DNA of 64,000 nt from Psychromicrobium xiongbiense. Its GTDB lineage: Bacteria; Actinomycetota; Actinomycetes; Actinomycetales; Micrococcaceae. The position numbers and the translations under genes are program-made. The DNA lies in assembly GCF_030271165.1 (NCBI RefSeq), contig NZ_JASSZH010000005.1, positions 62,001-126,000 on the forward strand, given 5' to 3'. The notes under the pieces were generated by a model. The model did no database searches and had not been told where the DNA came from. It saw only the letters and a program-made list of their open reading frames with translations. This document shows positions 16,380 to 25,939 of this stretch, in pieces; position 1 is the first letter of the stretch; each line of letters starts with the position of its first letter.

Positions 16380-17066
16380 TCACTGTGACGAGGGGCCGTA
16401 ACGCCGCGCGATGGTTGCTGAGTCAGTCCATCGCTCGTAGGTCGGGTCCTGTGGCCATCCCTCGGGCGAGTCCTGCCATTCTTCCTGTCTGCCCCAGGGC
16501 AACAGGTCGATCAGCGGGAAGGTGTGCGTCAGCTGCTCGGTGCCGCGGCCGTTGGTGTGCCAGGTGCGGTAGACGGTGTCGCCGTCGCGCAGAAAGACGT
16601 TGATGGCAAAGCCCCCACCCGCGGGGGCATCGACATCGGCGCCGAATGAGCTGCTCGCCGTGGAATACCACTCCATGACATTCCCGACCTTCTCCCGGTA
16701 GGCGAGCGCTTCATCAATGGGGCCCTGGGTGACGATCACAAACCGCGCATCGTAGGATTCCAGGAATTCAAGGCGGGTGAACTGAGCGGTGTAGCCGGTG
16801 CATCCGGAACATTGCCACTCGGCCCCTGGGCTCCACATGTGGTGATAGGTGATCAGCTGGGACTTTCCCTGGAAGATCTCGGCAAGACGGACAGCGCCAT
16901 CCCGACCCACCAGGGTGTAGTCGGGAAGCTCCACCATCGGCAGGCGTCGTCGCTGTGCCGCAATGGCGTCAAGTTCACGGGTCGCGGCCTTCTCCCGAAC
17001 GCGCAACTCGTCAAGTTGTTCCTTCCACTGGGCCTGATCGACGACGGGCGGGAACGGGGTGCCCAT
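16380..17066 (-). CDS. DUF899 family protein (thioredoxin-like)
   Basis: A 228-residue protein of the DUF899 family. MWSPGAEWQCSGCTGYTAQF holds the cysteines of the thioredoxin-like core, followed by FVIVTQGPIDEALAYREKVG, and the end DLLPWGRQEEWQDSPEGWPQ is typical of the family. The ATG at 17066 is chosen because GGAGGACTC lies directly upstream. Biochemical function is unknown; a redox role is often suggested. It is divergent from the aldo/keto reductase. Confidence 0.87.
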   Translation of the reverse strand: MGTPFPPVVDQAQWKEQLDELRVREKAATRELDAIAAQRRRLPMVELPDYTLVGRDGAVRLAEIFQGKSQLITYHHMWSPGAEWQCSGCTGYTAQFTRLEFLESYDARFVIVTQGPIDEALAYREKVGNVMEWYSTASSSFGADVDAPAGGGFAINVFLRDGDTVYRTWHTNGRGTEQLTHTFPLIDLLPWGRQEEWQDSPEGWPQDPTYERWTDSATIARRYGPSSQ

Positions 17067-17151
17067 GAGTCCTCCTTGACCGGACAACTGTTTGACTGGG
17101 TGCAGCACTCACATGCTATGCCGATGGCACAGATCCTGACAGAGTAGAGGC

Positions 17152-18141
17152 ATGAATGTTTCTTCCTCACCGTCTGCCCCACTGCCCATCTCGCCGGAAT
17201 CCGGGCGGCTGATCTACGGGTGCATGGGCCTGGGCGGTCCCTGGTCGGGCACGGAATACGGCGCGGCCGAGGTCGATCAGGCGGCCGAGGTGATAGCGGC
17301 AGCCAGAAGCATCGGAGTGCAACTGTTCGACCTCGCCGATATCTACCGGGAAGGGAAATCTGAGGCGGTTTTGGGGGAGGTGCTGGCGCATACCCCGGGG
17401 CTGCGCGAGTCGATTCTGCTGCAGACCAAATGCAGTATCCGCCTTGGGGAGGACAACCTTTCTGCGCAGTACAACCTCAGCCGTGAGGGCATTCTGGAAC
17501 GGGTCAACGCCAGTCTCCAACGGCTGCGAACGGACTACATCGACGTGTTGCTGCTTCACCGCCCGGATCCTCTGATGGAGGTCCACGAGACCGCTGCGGC
17601 GATCAAAAAGCTGATGGACGAGGGCAAGGTTCGCCAGCTGGGGGTATCCAATATGTCGGCAGCTCAGATGGCGTTCCTTCAGGACAGCCTGGAGACCCCG
17701 ATCGTGGCGGATCAGCTGGAGATGAGCCTGCGACGCAGGGCCTGGCTGGAGAGCGGCATTCTGCTCAACCGGGAGCAGGATCCGCACCACAACTTCCCGC
17801 ATGGAACCCTGGAGTACTGCCAGAGGCACGATGTCGAGCTGCAGGCGTATGGCCCCCTGGCTCAGGGTGCGTACAGTGATCCGGCAGCGAGGCACGCCGA
17901 CCCGGCGACGGCTGCGGCCACCGCTATGGTGGCTGAACTGGCCCAGACGTACGGGACGACCCCGGAGGCGGTGGTGCTGGGCTGGTTGATGCGGCATCCG
18001 GCCCGGATTTCACCGGTGATCGGCACGACCAATATCGCGCGGATTGTGGCCTGTGCAGATGCGCCACGGGTGGCCCGGGAACTGACCCGCGCCCAGTGGT
18101 ATCAGCTGTGGGTCGCGGCGCGCGGGAATGATTTGCCCTAA
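17152..18141 (+). CDS. aldo/keto reductase
   Basis: This 329-residue NADPH-dependent reductase shows the AKR tetrad regions: Asp/Tyr in LFDLADIYREGKSEAVLG, Lys in LLQTKCSIR, and His in YIDVLLLHRPDPLMEV. GKVRQLGVSNMSAAQM follows and GWLMRHPARISPVIGTTN is the cofactor-binding C-terminal part. It resembles the YdhF/Tas subgroup. The substrate is unknown. It stands as a single gene between divergent DUF899 and a convergent SRPBCC gene. Confidence 0.9.
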   Translation: MNVSSSPSAPLPISPESGRLIYGCMGLGGPWSGTEYGAAEVDQAAEVIAAARSIGVQLFDLADIYREGKSEAVLGEVLAHTPGLRESILLQTKCSIRLGEDNLSAQYNLSREGILERVNASLQRLRTDYIDVLLLHRPDPLMEVHETAAAIKKLMDEGKVRQLGVSNMSAAQMAFLQDSLETPIVADQLEMSLRRRAWLESGILLNREQDPHHNFPHGTLEYCQRHDVELQAYGPLAQGAYSDPAARHADPATAAATAMVAELAQTYGTTPEAVVLGWLMRHPARISPVIGTTNIARIVACADAPRVARELTRAQWYQLWVAARGNDLP

Positions 18142-18268
18142 GGATCACCGGCGATTCCGGAGGCAAGGATGAGTGGATGGAGGAGCTAGGGCCGGTCGTC
18201 TGGCCGCCACGTCCGAGCAGCAGAGCGCGCCTGGGCTGATCCCGTTGTCGAGAGCGATCGCTGTCGGG

Positions 18269-18592
18269 TCAGCGAGGATCAGCCCGGGTTCCGCTGCCGC
18301 TGGCCGCAAGTCGGTAGGTTCCTTGCGGTCTGGCTGGCCCAGCCACCACTTGGAAGGCGAGGCGCCGCCCTGGCTCCGCAGCAGTGATCTCGTCGTCACC
18401 CTGGATCGGTCGCCCTCCCGGTCCGGACATGGTCTGTCCGTACCGTGCTCCCAGCGATCCCGCTGCGCCGGTGACCAACTCGATGGAGGTAACACCAGCC
18501 CGGCATCGGGGATTGTTCAGGCCGTCGGTCAGCAAGGCATACACCTCAGCCGGTGTCCGGTCGATGGTGACAGTGTGGGTGGCGCTGATCAT
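18269..18592 (-). CDS. SRPBCC family protein, probably 3'-truncated
   Basis: The 107-residue product begins like a polyketide-cyclase/START-type small protein: MISATHTVTIDRTPAEVYAL, then SLGARYGQTMSGPGGRPIQG and AAEPGRRLAFQVVAGPARPQ. Intact relatives have about 140-150 residues and a long C-terminal helix, which is absent here: the frame ends soon after GSGTRADPR and none of the three frames in the next 120 bases resembles the missing helix. It starts nine bases after the nitroreductase stop and could be co-transcribed. A decaying gene is likely. Confidence 0.6.
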   Translation of the reverse strand: MISATHTVTIDRTPAEVYALLTDGLNNPRCRAGVTSIELVTGAAGSLGARYGQTMSGPGGRPIQGDDEITAAEPGRRLAFQVVAGPARPQGTYRLAASGSGTRADPR

Positions 18593-18600
18593 GATGGCTC

Positions 18601-19167
18601 TCAGCGATTGAAGGGTGAAGTAAACCTGATATCAGCCATCCGATCGCGGGGGATCAGCGTGCCGTCCGGCTTCCGGGCCGCATGGGGCAGGACGTCCGCT
18701 GGGAGTCTGCCCACTGCCACCATGGTGGTGATGGCCCAATGCGCCGGTACCGCGAATTCTGCACTCAGTCCGTCCAGATTGAAGGCCCGGAATTGTCGGC
18801 TGTGCAGGCCCATGCTCTGAGCCTGGATGGTCAGGTGCGCCACCGCCTGGCCGAGATCGTACTGCGCAAATTCGGAGCACTCCAGATCGCTGCCCTGGAC
18901 ACTGATTTGTCGGAGCGCCAGGAACAGCACGCTCGCCTGAGGCGCCCACATGGCAGAGCTGGGTGCCAGAAAGGGCAGGATTCGGGCATGGTTCTGGGTA
19001 CTGCGGAGCGCGGGAAGGAAGGCCCAGGGTTGAGAATTCCCAGCGGAGGGAGCCCATCGAGCTGCCTCAAGCAGCAACTCAAGCTCCTGTTCGGAGAGCT
19101 CGTGGCTGGCATCCCAGGTGCTCGGACTCCAACGGGCTTGAAGCGCCGGAGCTAACTGTTCTTTCAC
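18601..19167 (-). CDS. nitroreductase family protein
   Basis: A 188-residue flavin-dependent nitroreductase fold. The FMN-binding start ARWSPSTWDASHELSEQELE is followed by AARWAPSAGNSQPWAFL. The middle QYDLGQAVAHLTIQAQSMGL and the end AVGRLPADVLP fit the family. Possible roles are reduction of nitro compounds, quinones or flavins. The ATG overlaps the stop of the upstream thioesterase by four bases (ATGA). Confidence 0.88.
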   Translation of the reverse strand: MKEQLAPALQARWSPSTWDASHELSEQELELLLEAARWAPSAGNSQPWAFLPALRSTQNHARILPFLAPSSAMWAPQASVLFLALRQISVQGSDLECSEFAQYDLGQAVAHLTIQAQSMGLHSRQFRAFNLDGLSAEFAVPAHWAITTMVAVGRLPADVLPHAARKPDGTLIPRDRMADIRFTSPFNR

Positions 19168-20057
19168 GCGTTGACCATCTGCTCAGGAACCCGAATCATG
19201 CCCTCCTGCGCCACTGAGGCCACTAGGACGCCATCGCGCGTGAAGAACTTGCCCAGGCTCAGCCCGCGGGCACCCGAGGCACTGGGCGACTCCGCGATAT
19301 AGAGCAGCCAGTCATCCACCCGGACCGACCGATGCCACCACATGGCGTGGTCCAGACTGGCAATCGACATTCCGGGCGTGGCCCACGGTAACCCGTGCGC
19401 ACGCAGGGAGGGCTCCAGGAGCGTGTAATCGCTCGCAAAGGCCAGTGCTGCACGATGCAGGGCGGGGTCATCAGGCAGCGGACCGATGGCCTTCATCCAG
19501 GTGGCCTGGTAGGGGCGCCGATCTCCGTCGACGTCCAGGTAGATGCTGCTGCCGACGTGACGGACGTCGAAGGGACGCTGCGCCCAGGACCGGGCGATCG
19601 GGTGGTCGATGGCGCCCAGCTCATCCGCAGTGCTCGGCAGTGATTCGGGGTCGGGAATGCCCTCTGGCATGGTGTCCTGATGCTCCAGACCGACATCGGG
19701 AACCTGGAAGGAGGCGATCATCGACAGGATCGGCACACCGTTCTGGTAGGCGTGGACGCGACGGGCAGAGAAGGAGCGGCCGTCGCGCAACCGCTGTACC
19801 CCGAAGGTGATGTGCTGCTGGTCATCTCCTGGACGCAGAAAATATCCGTGCATTGAATGAACCGGCCGATCCTCCGGCACGGTGCGTCCGCCGGCGATCA
19901 GCGACTGTGCCAGCACCTGGCCGCCGAAAACGCGCTGATTGGGTCGCGCCTGGGAAGGCCCGATGAAGATGTCCTCGTCGGTGCGGGCTCCGTGCGCATC
20001 GCTCAGGTCCAGCACATCCAGGAGATCCGCAAGCTGCTGCGGCACAGGTTCGCTCAT
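19164..20057 (-). CDS. tesB: acyl-CoA thioesterase II
   Basis: This 297-residue double hotdog protein cleaves acyl-CoA to acid and CoA. Signatures are RVFGGQVLAQSLIAGGRTV, HSMHGYFLRPGD, FSARRVHAYQNG in the first hotdog, and SLDHAMWWHRSVRVDDWLLY plus GLSLGKFFTRDGVLVASVAQ in the second. The Asp of LDHAMW and later Thr/Gln positions agree with the TesB catalytic triad. The start MSEPVPQQ at 20057 is preferred over an upstream in-frame codon because relatives begin there. Confidence 0.92.
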   Translation of the reverse strand: MSEPVPQQLADLLDVLDLSDAHGARTDEDIFIGPSQARPNQRVFGGQVLAQSLIAGGRTVPEDRPVHSMHGYFLRPGDDQQHITFGVQRLRDGRSFSARRVHAYQNGVPILSMIASFQVPDVGLEHQDTMPEGIPDPESLPSTADELGAIDHPIARSWAQRPFDVRHVGSSIYLDVDGDRRPYQATWMKAIGPLPDDPALHRAALAFASDYTLLEPSLRAHGLPWATPGMSIASLDHAMWWHRSVRVDDWLLYIAESPSASGARGLSLGKFFTRDGVLVASVAQEGMIRVPEQMVNA

Positions 20058-20183
20058 ATCTTGACTGTAAGGCCCGGAGCACAACCCGTCCAAAGCCCGG
20101 GCTGAGACCCGCCGGGGCAAGGCTGGAGCAGGAGCGACGGGCTGGCGTTTGGGTCAGCTGCCGCCCTTTGACAAGATGAGGGA

Positions 20184-20702
20184 GTGAGCGCACCCCTCCA
20201 GATTCCCCTGCAGATCCGTTTTGGCGATATCGACTCGTACGGGCACGTCAATAACGTCCAGTACCTCCAGTTCCTGGAAGATGCCAGAGTCCAGTTGACC
20301 CACCTGCCCCTGGGCGACGCCGCAGCAGAGGGAGTGAGCCCGGAACAGTGCTTTATGGACCTGGTCGCAACAGATCAGTTCACCCTGGTGGGTCGTCATG
20401 AAATCGAATATCTGGCGCCGCTCGTCTACCGGCCGTATCCAGTGGCTGTGAACATCTGGGTGACCCGCCTGGGCTCGGCAAGCTTCGACTACAGCTACAC
20501 CGTCGCCGAGCTGGACGGCAGCATGATCTACGCCCACGCCTCCACTGGCATGGTGCTGGTCTCCCGCATCACCGGCCGGCCCGAGCGTCTGACCCGGGCC
20601 CAGTTGCATGCTCTGCGGGCCTGGCAGGGTGAACCGCTCGCTTTCTCGCGCCGACCACCGGTGGCATCCTCACCGGACGCGTCGGCAGGCGCCAGCTCAT
20701 GA
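20184..20702 (+). CDS. hotdog-fold acyl-CoA thioesterase (4HBT family)
   Basis: A 172-residue single-hotdog thioesterase. The active-site stretch IRFGDIDSYGHVNNVQYLQF (Asp, Gly and Asn spacing) is that of the YbgC/FcbC group. HEIEYLAPLVYRPYPVAVN and SFDYSYTVAEL complete the fold. The start is GTG at 20184. The stop overlaps the ATG of the next gene by four bases. It diverges from tesB, so the region carries two unrelated thioesterases back to back. Confidence 0.88.
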   Translation: MSAPLQIPLQIRFGDIDSYGHVNNVQYLQFLEDARVQLTHLPLGDAAAEGVSPEQCFMDLVATDQFTLVGRHEIEYLAPLVYRPYPVAVNIWVTRLGSASFDYSYTVAELDGSMIYAHASTGMVLVSRITGRPERLTRAQLHALRAWQGEPLAFSRRPPVASSPDASAGASS

Positions 20703-21418
20703 CGGTCACCTTGCGGTTTCCCGATGCGGCCGGGCTGGCCGACTTCCGCACTTTCGTCAGTCGAGCCAGGGCCGCGGACGATGGCGCCATCCGACTTCAG
20801 CTGAGCTCCTCGCCGGGTGCCGTTCTGGCGGCCTGGGTCTGTGTTCTGCGTCCGCGGCTGCTGGGGGAGGGAACTCCCACGATTCTGGGTCTGCGCACCA
20901 TGGCCCTGCAGTCCTGGTCCGGGTCAGACGGGATTCAGGCGGAGCGACTGGACCGAACGGTGAGATTGGCCGAGCTCGCCGACCGGCTGGCCCGGCTGGA
21001 TGCAGACGAGACGGCGATATCGCTCCCCGAGGTCACCGTCCAGGAAGCCTGGGCCTCGGTCAGTGCGCCGCAGGATGGTTGGGATTCTCTGGGCAGCCTG
21101 GAAGGGTCCCGACTCCGGGATGCCGCTCGCCAGGGGATGGCCGAGGTGGCTGGCGTCCTGCCGGATCGCCCGGGCGCCCTGTTGTTGAACAACGCACGCT
21201 CCACGGTCTGGGGCCGTGGGATGGACTTGCCGATCGAACTCCGGAACGAGCAACCCGAGCTTGAGGTACCGACCGGCGCGGCCTTCGCTGGTGAGGCGCT
21301 GGGATTCTTCGCTGACCAGCCGGTGAACTTGTATCGCTCGCGCCGCTGGCTCCGGCTGAGCAGCCCGCGGGGCCATGTTCTGGTGCGGCCGGCATCGAGC
21401 CTGGACGCATTGCGCTGA
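20699..21418 (+). CDS. conserved actinobacterial protein of unknown function
   Basis: A 239-residue soluble protein with no signal peptide or membrane segment. It has a mixed alpha/beta N-terminus (TVTLRFPDAAGLADFRTFVS), a central helix and a well-ordered C-terminus (EALGFFADQPVNLYRSRRWL then SSPRGHVLVRPA). I do not recognise a characterised family. Translational coupling to the thioesterase (ATGA overlap) suggests a related job, perhaps in acyl-CoA or lipid metabolism, but that is inference from position alone. Confidence 0.65.
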   Translation: MTVTLRFPDAAGLADFRTFVSRARAADDGAIRLQLSSSPGAVLAAWVCVLRPRLLGEGTPTILGLRTMALQSWSGSDGIQAERLDRTVRLAELADRLARLDADETAISLPEVTVQEAWASVSAPQDGWDSLGSLEGSRLRDAARQGMAEVAGVLPDRPGALLLNNARSTVWGRGMDLPIELRNEQPELEVPTGAAFAGEALGFFADQPVNLYRSRRWLRLSSPRGHVLVRPASSLDALR

Positions 21419-21463
21419 CCCGTAGAAGCTGACTGATAGAAGACGAACCAGAGCAGCGGCTGA

Positions 21464-21928
21464 TCAGGCCGAGTTGACCATGGAATGGGCCGCCCGCTCC
21501 AGATAGTCCCAGAGGGTTGCCTCGTGCAACGGGGAGAGACCCAGCGTGTCCACGGCCGCTCGCATATGCGCCAACCAGTGGTCGCGGGCTTCTGGAGTGA
21601 CGGCGAAGGGCATATGGCGCATCCGCAGCCGAGGGTGTCCCCGTTCCTCAAGGTAGGTGCGCGGACCGCCCCAGTACTGCTCCAGGAACATCAGCATCCG
21701 GCGCTCAGCCGGGGCCAAATCCTCTTCGGGATACATCGGCCGGAGCAGTTCGTCGTCGGCGATGCCCTGATAGAAGGCATGGACCAGGGCTTTGAAGGTT
21801 TCGTGGCCGCCCACCGCATCATAAAACGACTCCTGCGGCAGCTCGGGAACCCCGGGTGTCGGAACTCCGGTCGGCTGAGAGCGGACCGGAATCAGCCGTG
21901 CGGGCGGAGTGCCTGGGATCTCTGACAT
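21464..21928 (-). CDS. glbO: truncated haemoglobin, group II
   Basis: A 154-residue truncated globin with a Pro-rich N-terminal extension. The core opens with [20 protein letters not shown], the E-helix region is [20 protein letters not shown], and the proximal histidine is in RMRHMPFAV, followed by DHWLAHM with the conserved G8 tryptophan. Group II proteins bind O2 and NO and help with redox or nitrosative stress. It lies eight bases downstream of the MscS gene on the same strand. Confidence 0.9.
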   Translation of the reverse strand: MSEIPGTPPARLIPVRSQPTGVPTPGVPELPQESFYDAVGGHETFKALVHAFYQGIADDELLRPMYPEEDLAPAERRMLMFLEQYWGGPRTYLEERGHPRLRMRHMPFAVTPEARDHWLAHMRAAVDTLGLSPLHEATLWDYLERAAHSMVNSA

Positions 21929-21936
21929 GAGGGTCC

Positions 21937-22665
21937 TTAATCGCCTGCGCGCTGAGCCGCGGTGGGGTGGGTCGCCGTCGGCTGGGCGGCGGCATCGTCC
22001 GTTGCAGCAGTGGCCGTTGGCTGAGCTGCCTTCGGATCGCGATAATCGCCCTGCGAACGATTGCCCACGCGCAGAATCTCGCCGTTACGCAGGTACCAGA
22101 TGGCGCCGTCCTCGGAGCGGACCCGGGTGATCCGCAGGCCCACCGACTCCACGGTGCCCACGACCTCGGAGGTCTCGATGACATCGCCGATGCCGTACTG
22201 GTCCTCAAAGGTGATGAAAATCCCGGCCAGGAAATCGCGGATGAGCTGCTGGCAGCCAAAACCCACGGCGACGCCCACAATACCCAGACTGGCCAGTAGC
22301 GGCCCGGCGTTGAAGCCGAAGCTGAGCAGAATGTAGATCGCCGTGATGACGAAGACCACCACGCCGAGAACTGAGGTCAGCAGCGTGCCCATGGTCTCAG
22401 CCCGCTGCACCCGTCGCTCCGAATCCAGCGGACGCAAGACCGGCTGTGCCCAGCGCAGAGCCTTGACATGGAGGATCGACCTGCCGCTTTTTACCCTCCG
22501 CACCAGCCGACGGATGACGAATTTGCCGATCAGCCAGATCAGCACGCCGATCGCCAGGTAGATCGCGGCGGTGATCCAACTGTTCACGGCGGGATCAGCG
22601 GTCCAGCTCATACTGCTCAGGACTCCGGCCAGGGTGTTCACAGTGATATCGCTCATCACTCCCAT
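21937..22665 (-). CDS. small-conductance mechanosensitive channel (MscS family)
   Basis: A 242-residue channel with three membrane segments (about residues 32-55, 90-112 and 117-140). The pore helix and first beta part read [20 protein letters not shown], then [20 protein letters not shown]. The C-terminal vestibule is short and ends in a Thr/Ala-rich tail. It protects against osmotic downshock. Two starts are close together (22665 and 22656); neither has a strong ribosome site, so the exact N-terminus is uncertain by three residues. Confidence 0.88.
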   Translation of the reverse strand: MGVMSDITVNTLAGVLSSMSWTADPAVNSWITAAIYLAIGVLIWLIGKFVIRRLVRRVKSGRSILHVKALRWAQPVLRPLDSERRVQRAETMGTLLTSVLGVVVFVITAIYILLSFGFNAGPLLASLGIVGVAVGFGCQQLIRDFLAGIFITFEDQYGIGDVIETSEVVGTVESVGLRITRVRSEDGAIWYLRNGEILRVGNRSQGDYRDPKAAQPTATAATDDAAAQPTATHPTAAQRAGD

Positions 22666-22716
22666 TCTCTCAGGTCCGGGACCGTGATGGCCTCAAGGTC
22701 ACGGAGCCCAACGGAA

Positions 22717-23190
22717 TCAGCCTTCCGGGAGTGCAGGCTCGTGTAACACCGGAAAGTTGACGCTGCGGGCAATGAAACACTTGCCCGCTGCATCCTCGTG
22801 CAGCCGGTCGGCCAGCTCGCGCTGCGCCTCATCGGCTAGGCCCACCCGGGGCCGCAGAGTGACCGAACTGAACTGGCCGCTGCCGTCCGGGTTGAGAATC
22901 ATCGTCCCTGCGGCCTGGTCCTGATACGAGGTGACCAGCACTCCGTGGAGCACGGCCACATGCAGATAGGAGAGCATATGGCATTCACTCAGCGCCGTCA
23001 GCAGGAGCAGTTCCGGGTTCCACCGCGTCTTGTCACCGTGAAAGGTGGCATCGGCAGACCCGGAAATGGTGGGCAGACCGTCAGCCGTGACCAGATGGTC
23101 TCTGCCGTAGGCGCGGTATCCCGAGGTGCCGGTCCCGCGGTTGCCGGTCCACTCCACGGCGACCGTGTAGTGATGTTCGTGCAGATTCAC
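22717..23190 (-). CDS. OsmC family peroxidase-like protein
   Basis: A 157-residue OsmC/Ohr-type protein. The two expected catalytic cysteines are present, Cys70 in LLLTALSECHML and Cys138 in AAGKCFIARSV, with the usual spacing of about 68 residues. The family reduces organic hydroperoxides with thiols. GTG 23190 is chosen because GGAGAAGACC precedes it; the longer upstream frame is out of keeping with the family. It lies ten bases downstream of the pepN stop. Confidence 0.9.
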   Translation of the reverse strand: MNLHEHHYTVAVEWTGNRGTGTSGYRAYGRDHLVTADGLPTISGSADATFHGDKTRWNPELLLLTALSECHMLSYLHVAVLHGVLVTSYQDQAAGTMILNPDGSGQFSSVTLRPRVGLADEAQRELADRLHEDAAGKCFIARSVNFPVLHEPALPEG

Positions 23191-23200
23191 GGTCTTCTCC

Positions 23201-25762
23201 TTAGTGATCGGCAGCCTGAGCCCGCAGCGCCCGGGCCACTCCATCACGGCTTTCCAGGACCAGCCGACGCAGGGCAGGGGTTTCCTCACCCAGCTCGGCC
23301 AGGAAGGCATCCGTGGCATCCAGTGTCTGCTGGGAGACCAACTGTGCCGGGAAGAGCCCAGTCACGATGGTGGAGGCGATTTCATGCGACTTCTCCGCCC
23401 ACACCCGGCGGATCGCACCGAAGTATTTCTCGGCGAACGGAGCCAGCAGGGCGACGTCGTGCACCCGGTTGAAACCGCCGATGGCGGCACGCTGGGTGGC
23501 GTTGGGCATGGTCCCTTCCGTGACCACAGCGTCCCAGACCGCCTGCTTGGCCTCAGCGGTCGGAAGGGTGGCCGAGGCGGCTGCCGCAGCAAGCTGGCCG
23601 TTCTGGGTGGGATCGAGTTCCATCTCGGCATCGATCTCCGGCTGACCGGCACGCCCACCTGCTACCAGAGAAGTCAGCAACTCCCAGCGCAGATCCTGGT
23701 CGATGTCGAGTCCCTCGAGGTGGTAGCTGCCGCTGAGCAGATCCGCCACGACATCGAGATGCTCGGAGATCTGGGCGAACGAGGCGAAGGCTTTGACGAA
23801 CTGCAACTGCGAATCGGAGCCCGGAGTTGCGGCGGTGAACAGGGCCCAGAGCCGCTCGGCGGCGCTGATTCTGGTTTCATGCTGGGCTTCCGGTGCCACA
23901 TAGAAAGTCAGCGTGGTGGCGAGTTGGCGCAACAGCACGGTGACTACAGAGGAATCCGTTTCGGCTCCGATATTGGCGAGCACCAGATCGACATATCCGC
24001 GCGCCGGGGTCTCACCGTCCCGGGCAGCATCCCAGGCGGAGGCCATGACCAGCGTCCGGGGCAGCGACTTGGCGAAGTCCTTGACATGCGCGGTGGCCGT
24101 GGCGAGCGACTGCTCATCCAGGCGGATCTTGGCATAGGCCAGGTCATCGTCGTTGAGCAGGATCAGCGCCGGCCGCGGACGGCCGACCAGCTCCGGGACC
24201 TCGGTTTCGGCACCGTCGATGTCGAGTTCCACCCGGTGGACCCGCTCTAGGGCACCGCCATCGGCCAGGTCGTAGAAACCGACCGCCAGGCGGTGAGGGC
24301 GAATGGTCGGGTACTCGGGCACCGCACTCTGCTCGATGGCGAAGGCGGTGATCACGCCGTCATCGTCGGTGGACAACTGGGCGCGAAGGGTATTGACCCC
24401 GGCAGTCTCCAGCCACAGTCGCGACCAGTCCTGGAGATCCCGACCGCTGGAGGCTTCCAGCTCGACCAGCAGGTCATTGAGTTCCGTGTTCTGCCAGGCG
24501 TGTTTGGCGAAGTAGGCCCGCACTCCGGCCATGAATTCTTCCTGGCCTACCCAGGCCACCAGCTGGCGCAGTACCGAGGCGCCCTTGGCGTAGGTGATGC
24601 CGTCAAAATTGACCAGGACATCCTCGAGATCGCGGATGTCCGCCACGATCGGATGTGTGGAGGGCAACTGATCCTGGCGGTAGGCCCAGGACTTCTCCAG
24701 CGAGGCGAAGGTGGTCCACGCCTGAGTGAACTCTGTGGCCTCCGCCGCAGCAAGGGTTGACATGAACTCGGCGAAGGACTCGTTGAGCCAGAGATCGTTC
24801 CACCAACGCATAGTGACCAGATCGCCGAACCACATATGCGCCAATTCGTGCAGAATCGTGATGGCCCGGCGCTCGACCAAGGCCTCGGTGACCTTGGAGC
24901 GGAAGACGTAGCTTTCCAGGAAGGTGACCGCGCCAGCGTTCTCCATGGCACCCGCGTTGAACTCCGGAACAAAGAGCTGGTCATATTTTGCGAAGGGGTA
25001 CGGGACACCGAACTGTGATTCGTAGAATTCAAATCCCTGGCGGGTGAGCTCGAAGACCCGGTCCGCATCCAGATACTGCATGAGCGATTTACGGGCGAAG
25101 ACGCCCAGCGGGATCACCCGGCCCGAGGCGGAGGTCAACTCGCTGCGCACGCTCTGGTAGGGGCCAGCGATCAGCGCGGTCACATAGGAGGACATCCGAG
25201 GTGTCGGCTCAAAGGCCCAGGTACGCAGCGCTGATCCATTCGCAGCCGATCCGGCATCGGTCGGTTCCGGGGTGGGGGAGTTGGACACGACATCCCAGTG
25301 CGCCGGTGCGGTCACCGTGAACTGGAAGGTCGCTTTGAGATCCGGTTGCTCAAAAACGGCAAACATCCGCCGCGAATCCGGCACCTCAAACTGGCTGTAC
25401 AGGTACACCTCGCCATCGACCGGATCCACGAAGCGGTGCAGTCCCTCGCCAGTGTTGGTGTAGAGGGAATCCGCGACCACCACCAACTCGTTCTCTGCGG
25501 CAAGCTCGGGGAGCTGGATACGGACGCCATCGGACACCTCTGCCGGGTCCAGGGACACGCCGTTGAGCGTGACGGAATGCACTGCGTCGGTCAGTGCATC
25601 GAGGAAGCTGCTGCTACCCGGTGTGGCGCTGAACCGGACCGTAGTGGTGGAACCGAAGATCCGCTCGCCCCGGCTGAGATCGAGGTCTACCGCGTAGCTG
25701 GCAACGGAGATCAGGTCGGCGCGTTCGCGCGCCTCAACACGGGTCAGATTCAGTCCTGGCAC
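23201..25762 (-). CDS. pepN: aminopeptidase N, M1 family
   Basis: This 853-residue zinc metallopeptidase removes N-terminal amino acids from peptides in the cytosol. The exopeptidase motif GAMEN is in VPEFNAGAMENAGAVTFLES. The zinc site is HELAH with the downstream glutamate in LWLNESFAEF, and Tyr is present in the later YAKGASVLRQL region. The ERAP1-like C-terminal domain (about 520-850) is complete. GTG 25762 is preferred because TTGGAGGAC lies just upstream and relatives begin near PGLNLTR. Confidence 0.95.
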   Translation of the reverse strand: MPGLNLTRVEARERADLISVASYAVDLDLSRGERIFGSTTTVRFSATPGSSSFLDALTDAVHSVTLNGVSLDPAEVSDGVRIQLPELAAENELVVVADSLYTNTGEGLHRFVDPVDGEVYLYSQFEVPDSRRMFAVFEQPDLKATFQFTVTAPAHWDVVSNSPTPEPTDAGSAANGSALRTWAFEPTPRMSSYVTALIAGPYQSVRSELTSASGRVIPLGVFARKSLMQYLDADRVFELTRQGFEFYESQFGVPYPFAKYDQLFVPEFNAGAMENAGAVTFLESYVFRSKVTEALVERRAITILHELAHMWFGDLVTMRWWNDLWLNESFAEFMSTLAAAEATEFTQAWTTFASLEKSWAYRQDQLPSTHPIVADIRDLEDVLVNFDGITYAKGASVLRQLVAWVGQEEFMAGVRAYFAKHAWQNTELNDLLVELEASSGRDLQDWSRLWLETAGVNTLRAQLSTDDDGVITAFAIEQSAVPEYPTIRPHRLAVGFYDLADGGALERVHRVELDIDGAETEVPELVGRPRPALILLNDDDLAYAKIRLDEQSLATATAHVKDFAKSLPRTLVMASAWDAARDGETPARGYVDLVLANIGAETDSSVVTVLLRQLATTLTFYVAPEAQHETRISAAERLWALFTAATPGSDSQLQFVKAFASFAQISEHLDVVADLLSGSYHLEGLDIDQDLRWELLTSLVAGGRAGQPEIDAEMELDPTQNGQLAAAAASATLPTAEAKQAVWDAVVTEGTMPNATQRAAIGGFNRVHDVALLAPFAEKYFGAIRRVWAEKSHEIASTIVTGLFPAQLVSQQTLDATDAFLAELGEETPALRRLVLESRDGVARALRAQAADH

Positions 25763-25939
25763 GGGGTGTCCTCCAAGGGTTCGTCGTTGAATGCGGTCGG
25801 GTTGAGACCGCGTGGGTGGGCCGCGCCGACGATGCCGCAATGGCAGGGCTGGTCCTCGAGTTCATTGTGCCACTGAGCCTAACGGCATGGAGAAATCGCA
25901 ACACCGTCCGAAACGACAGACTCCTGAGAGACTGGGGGC

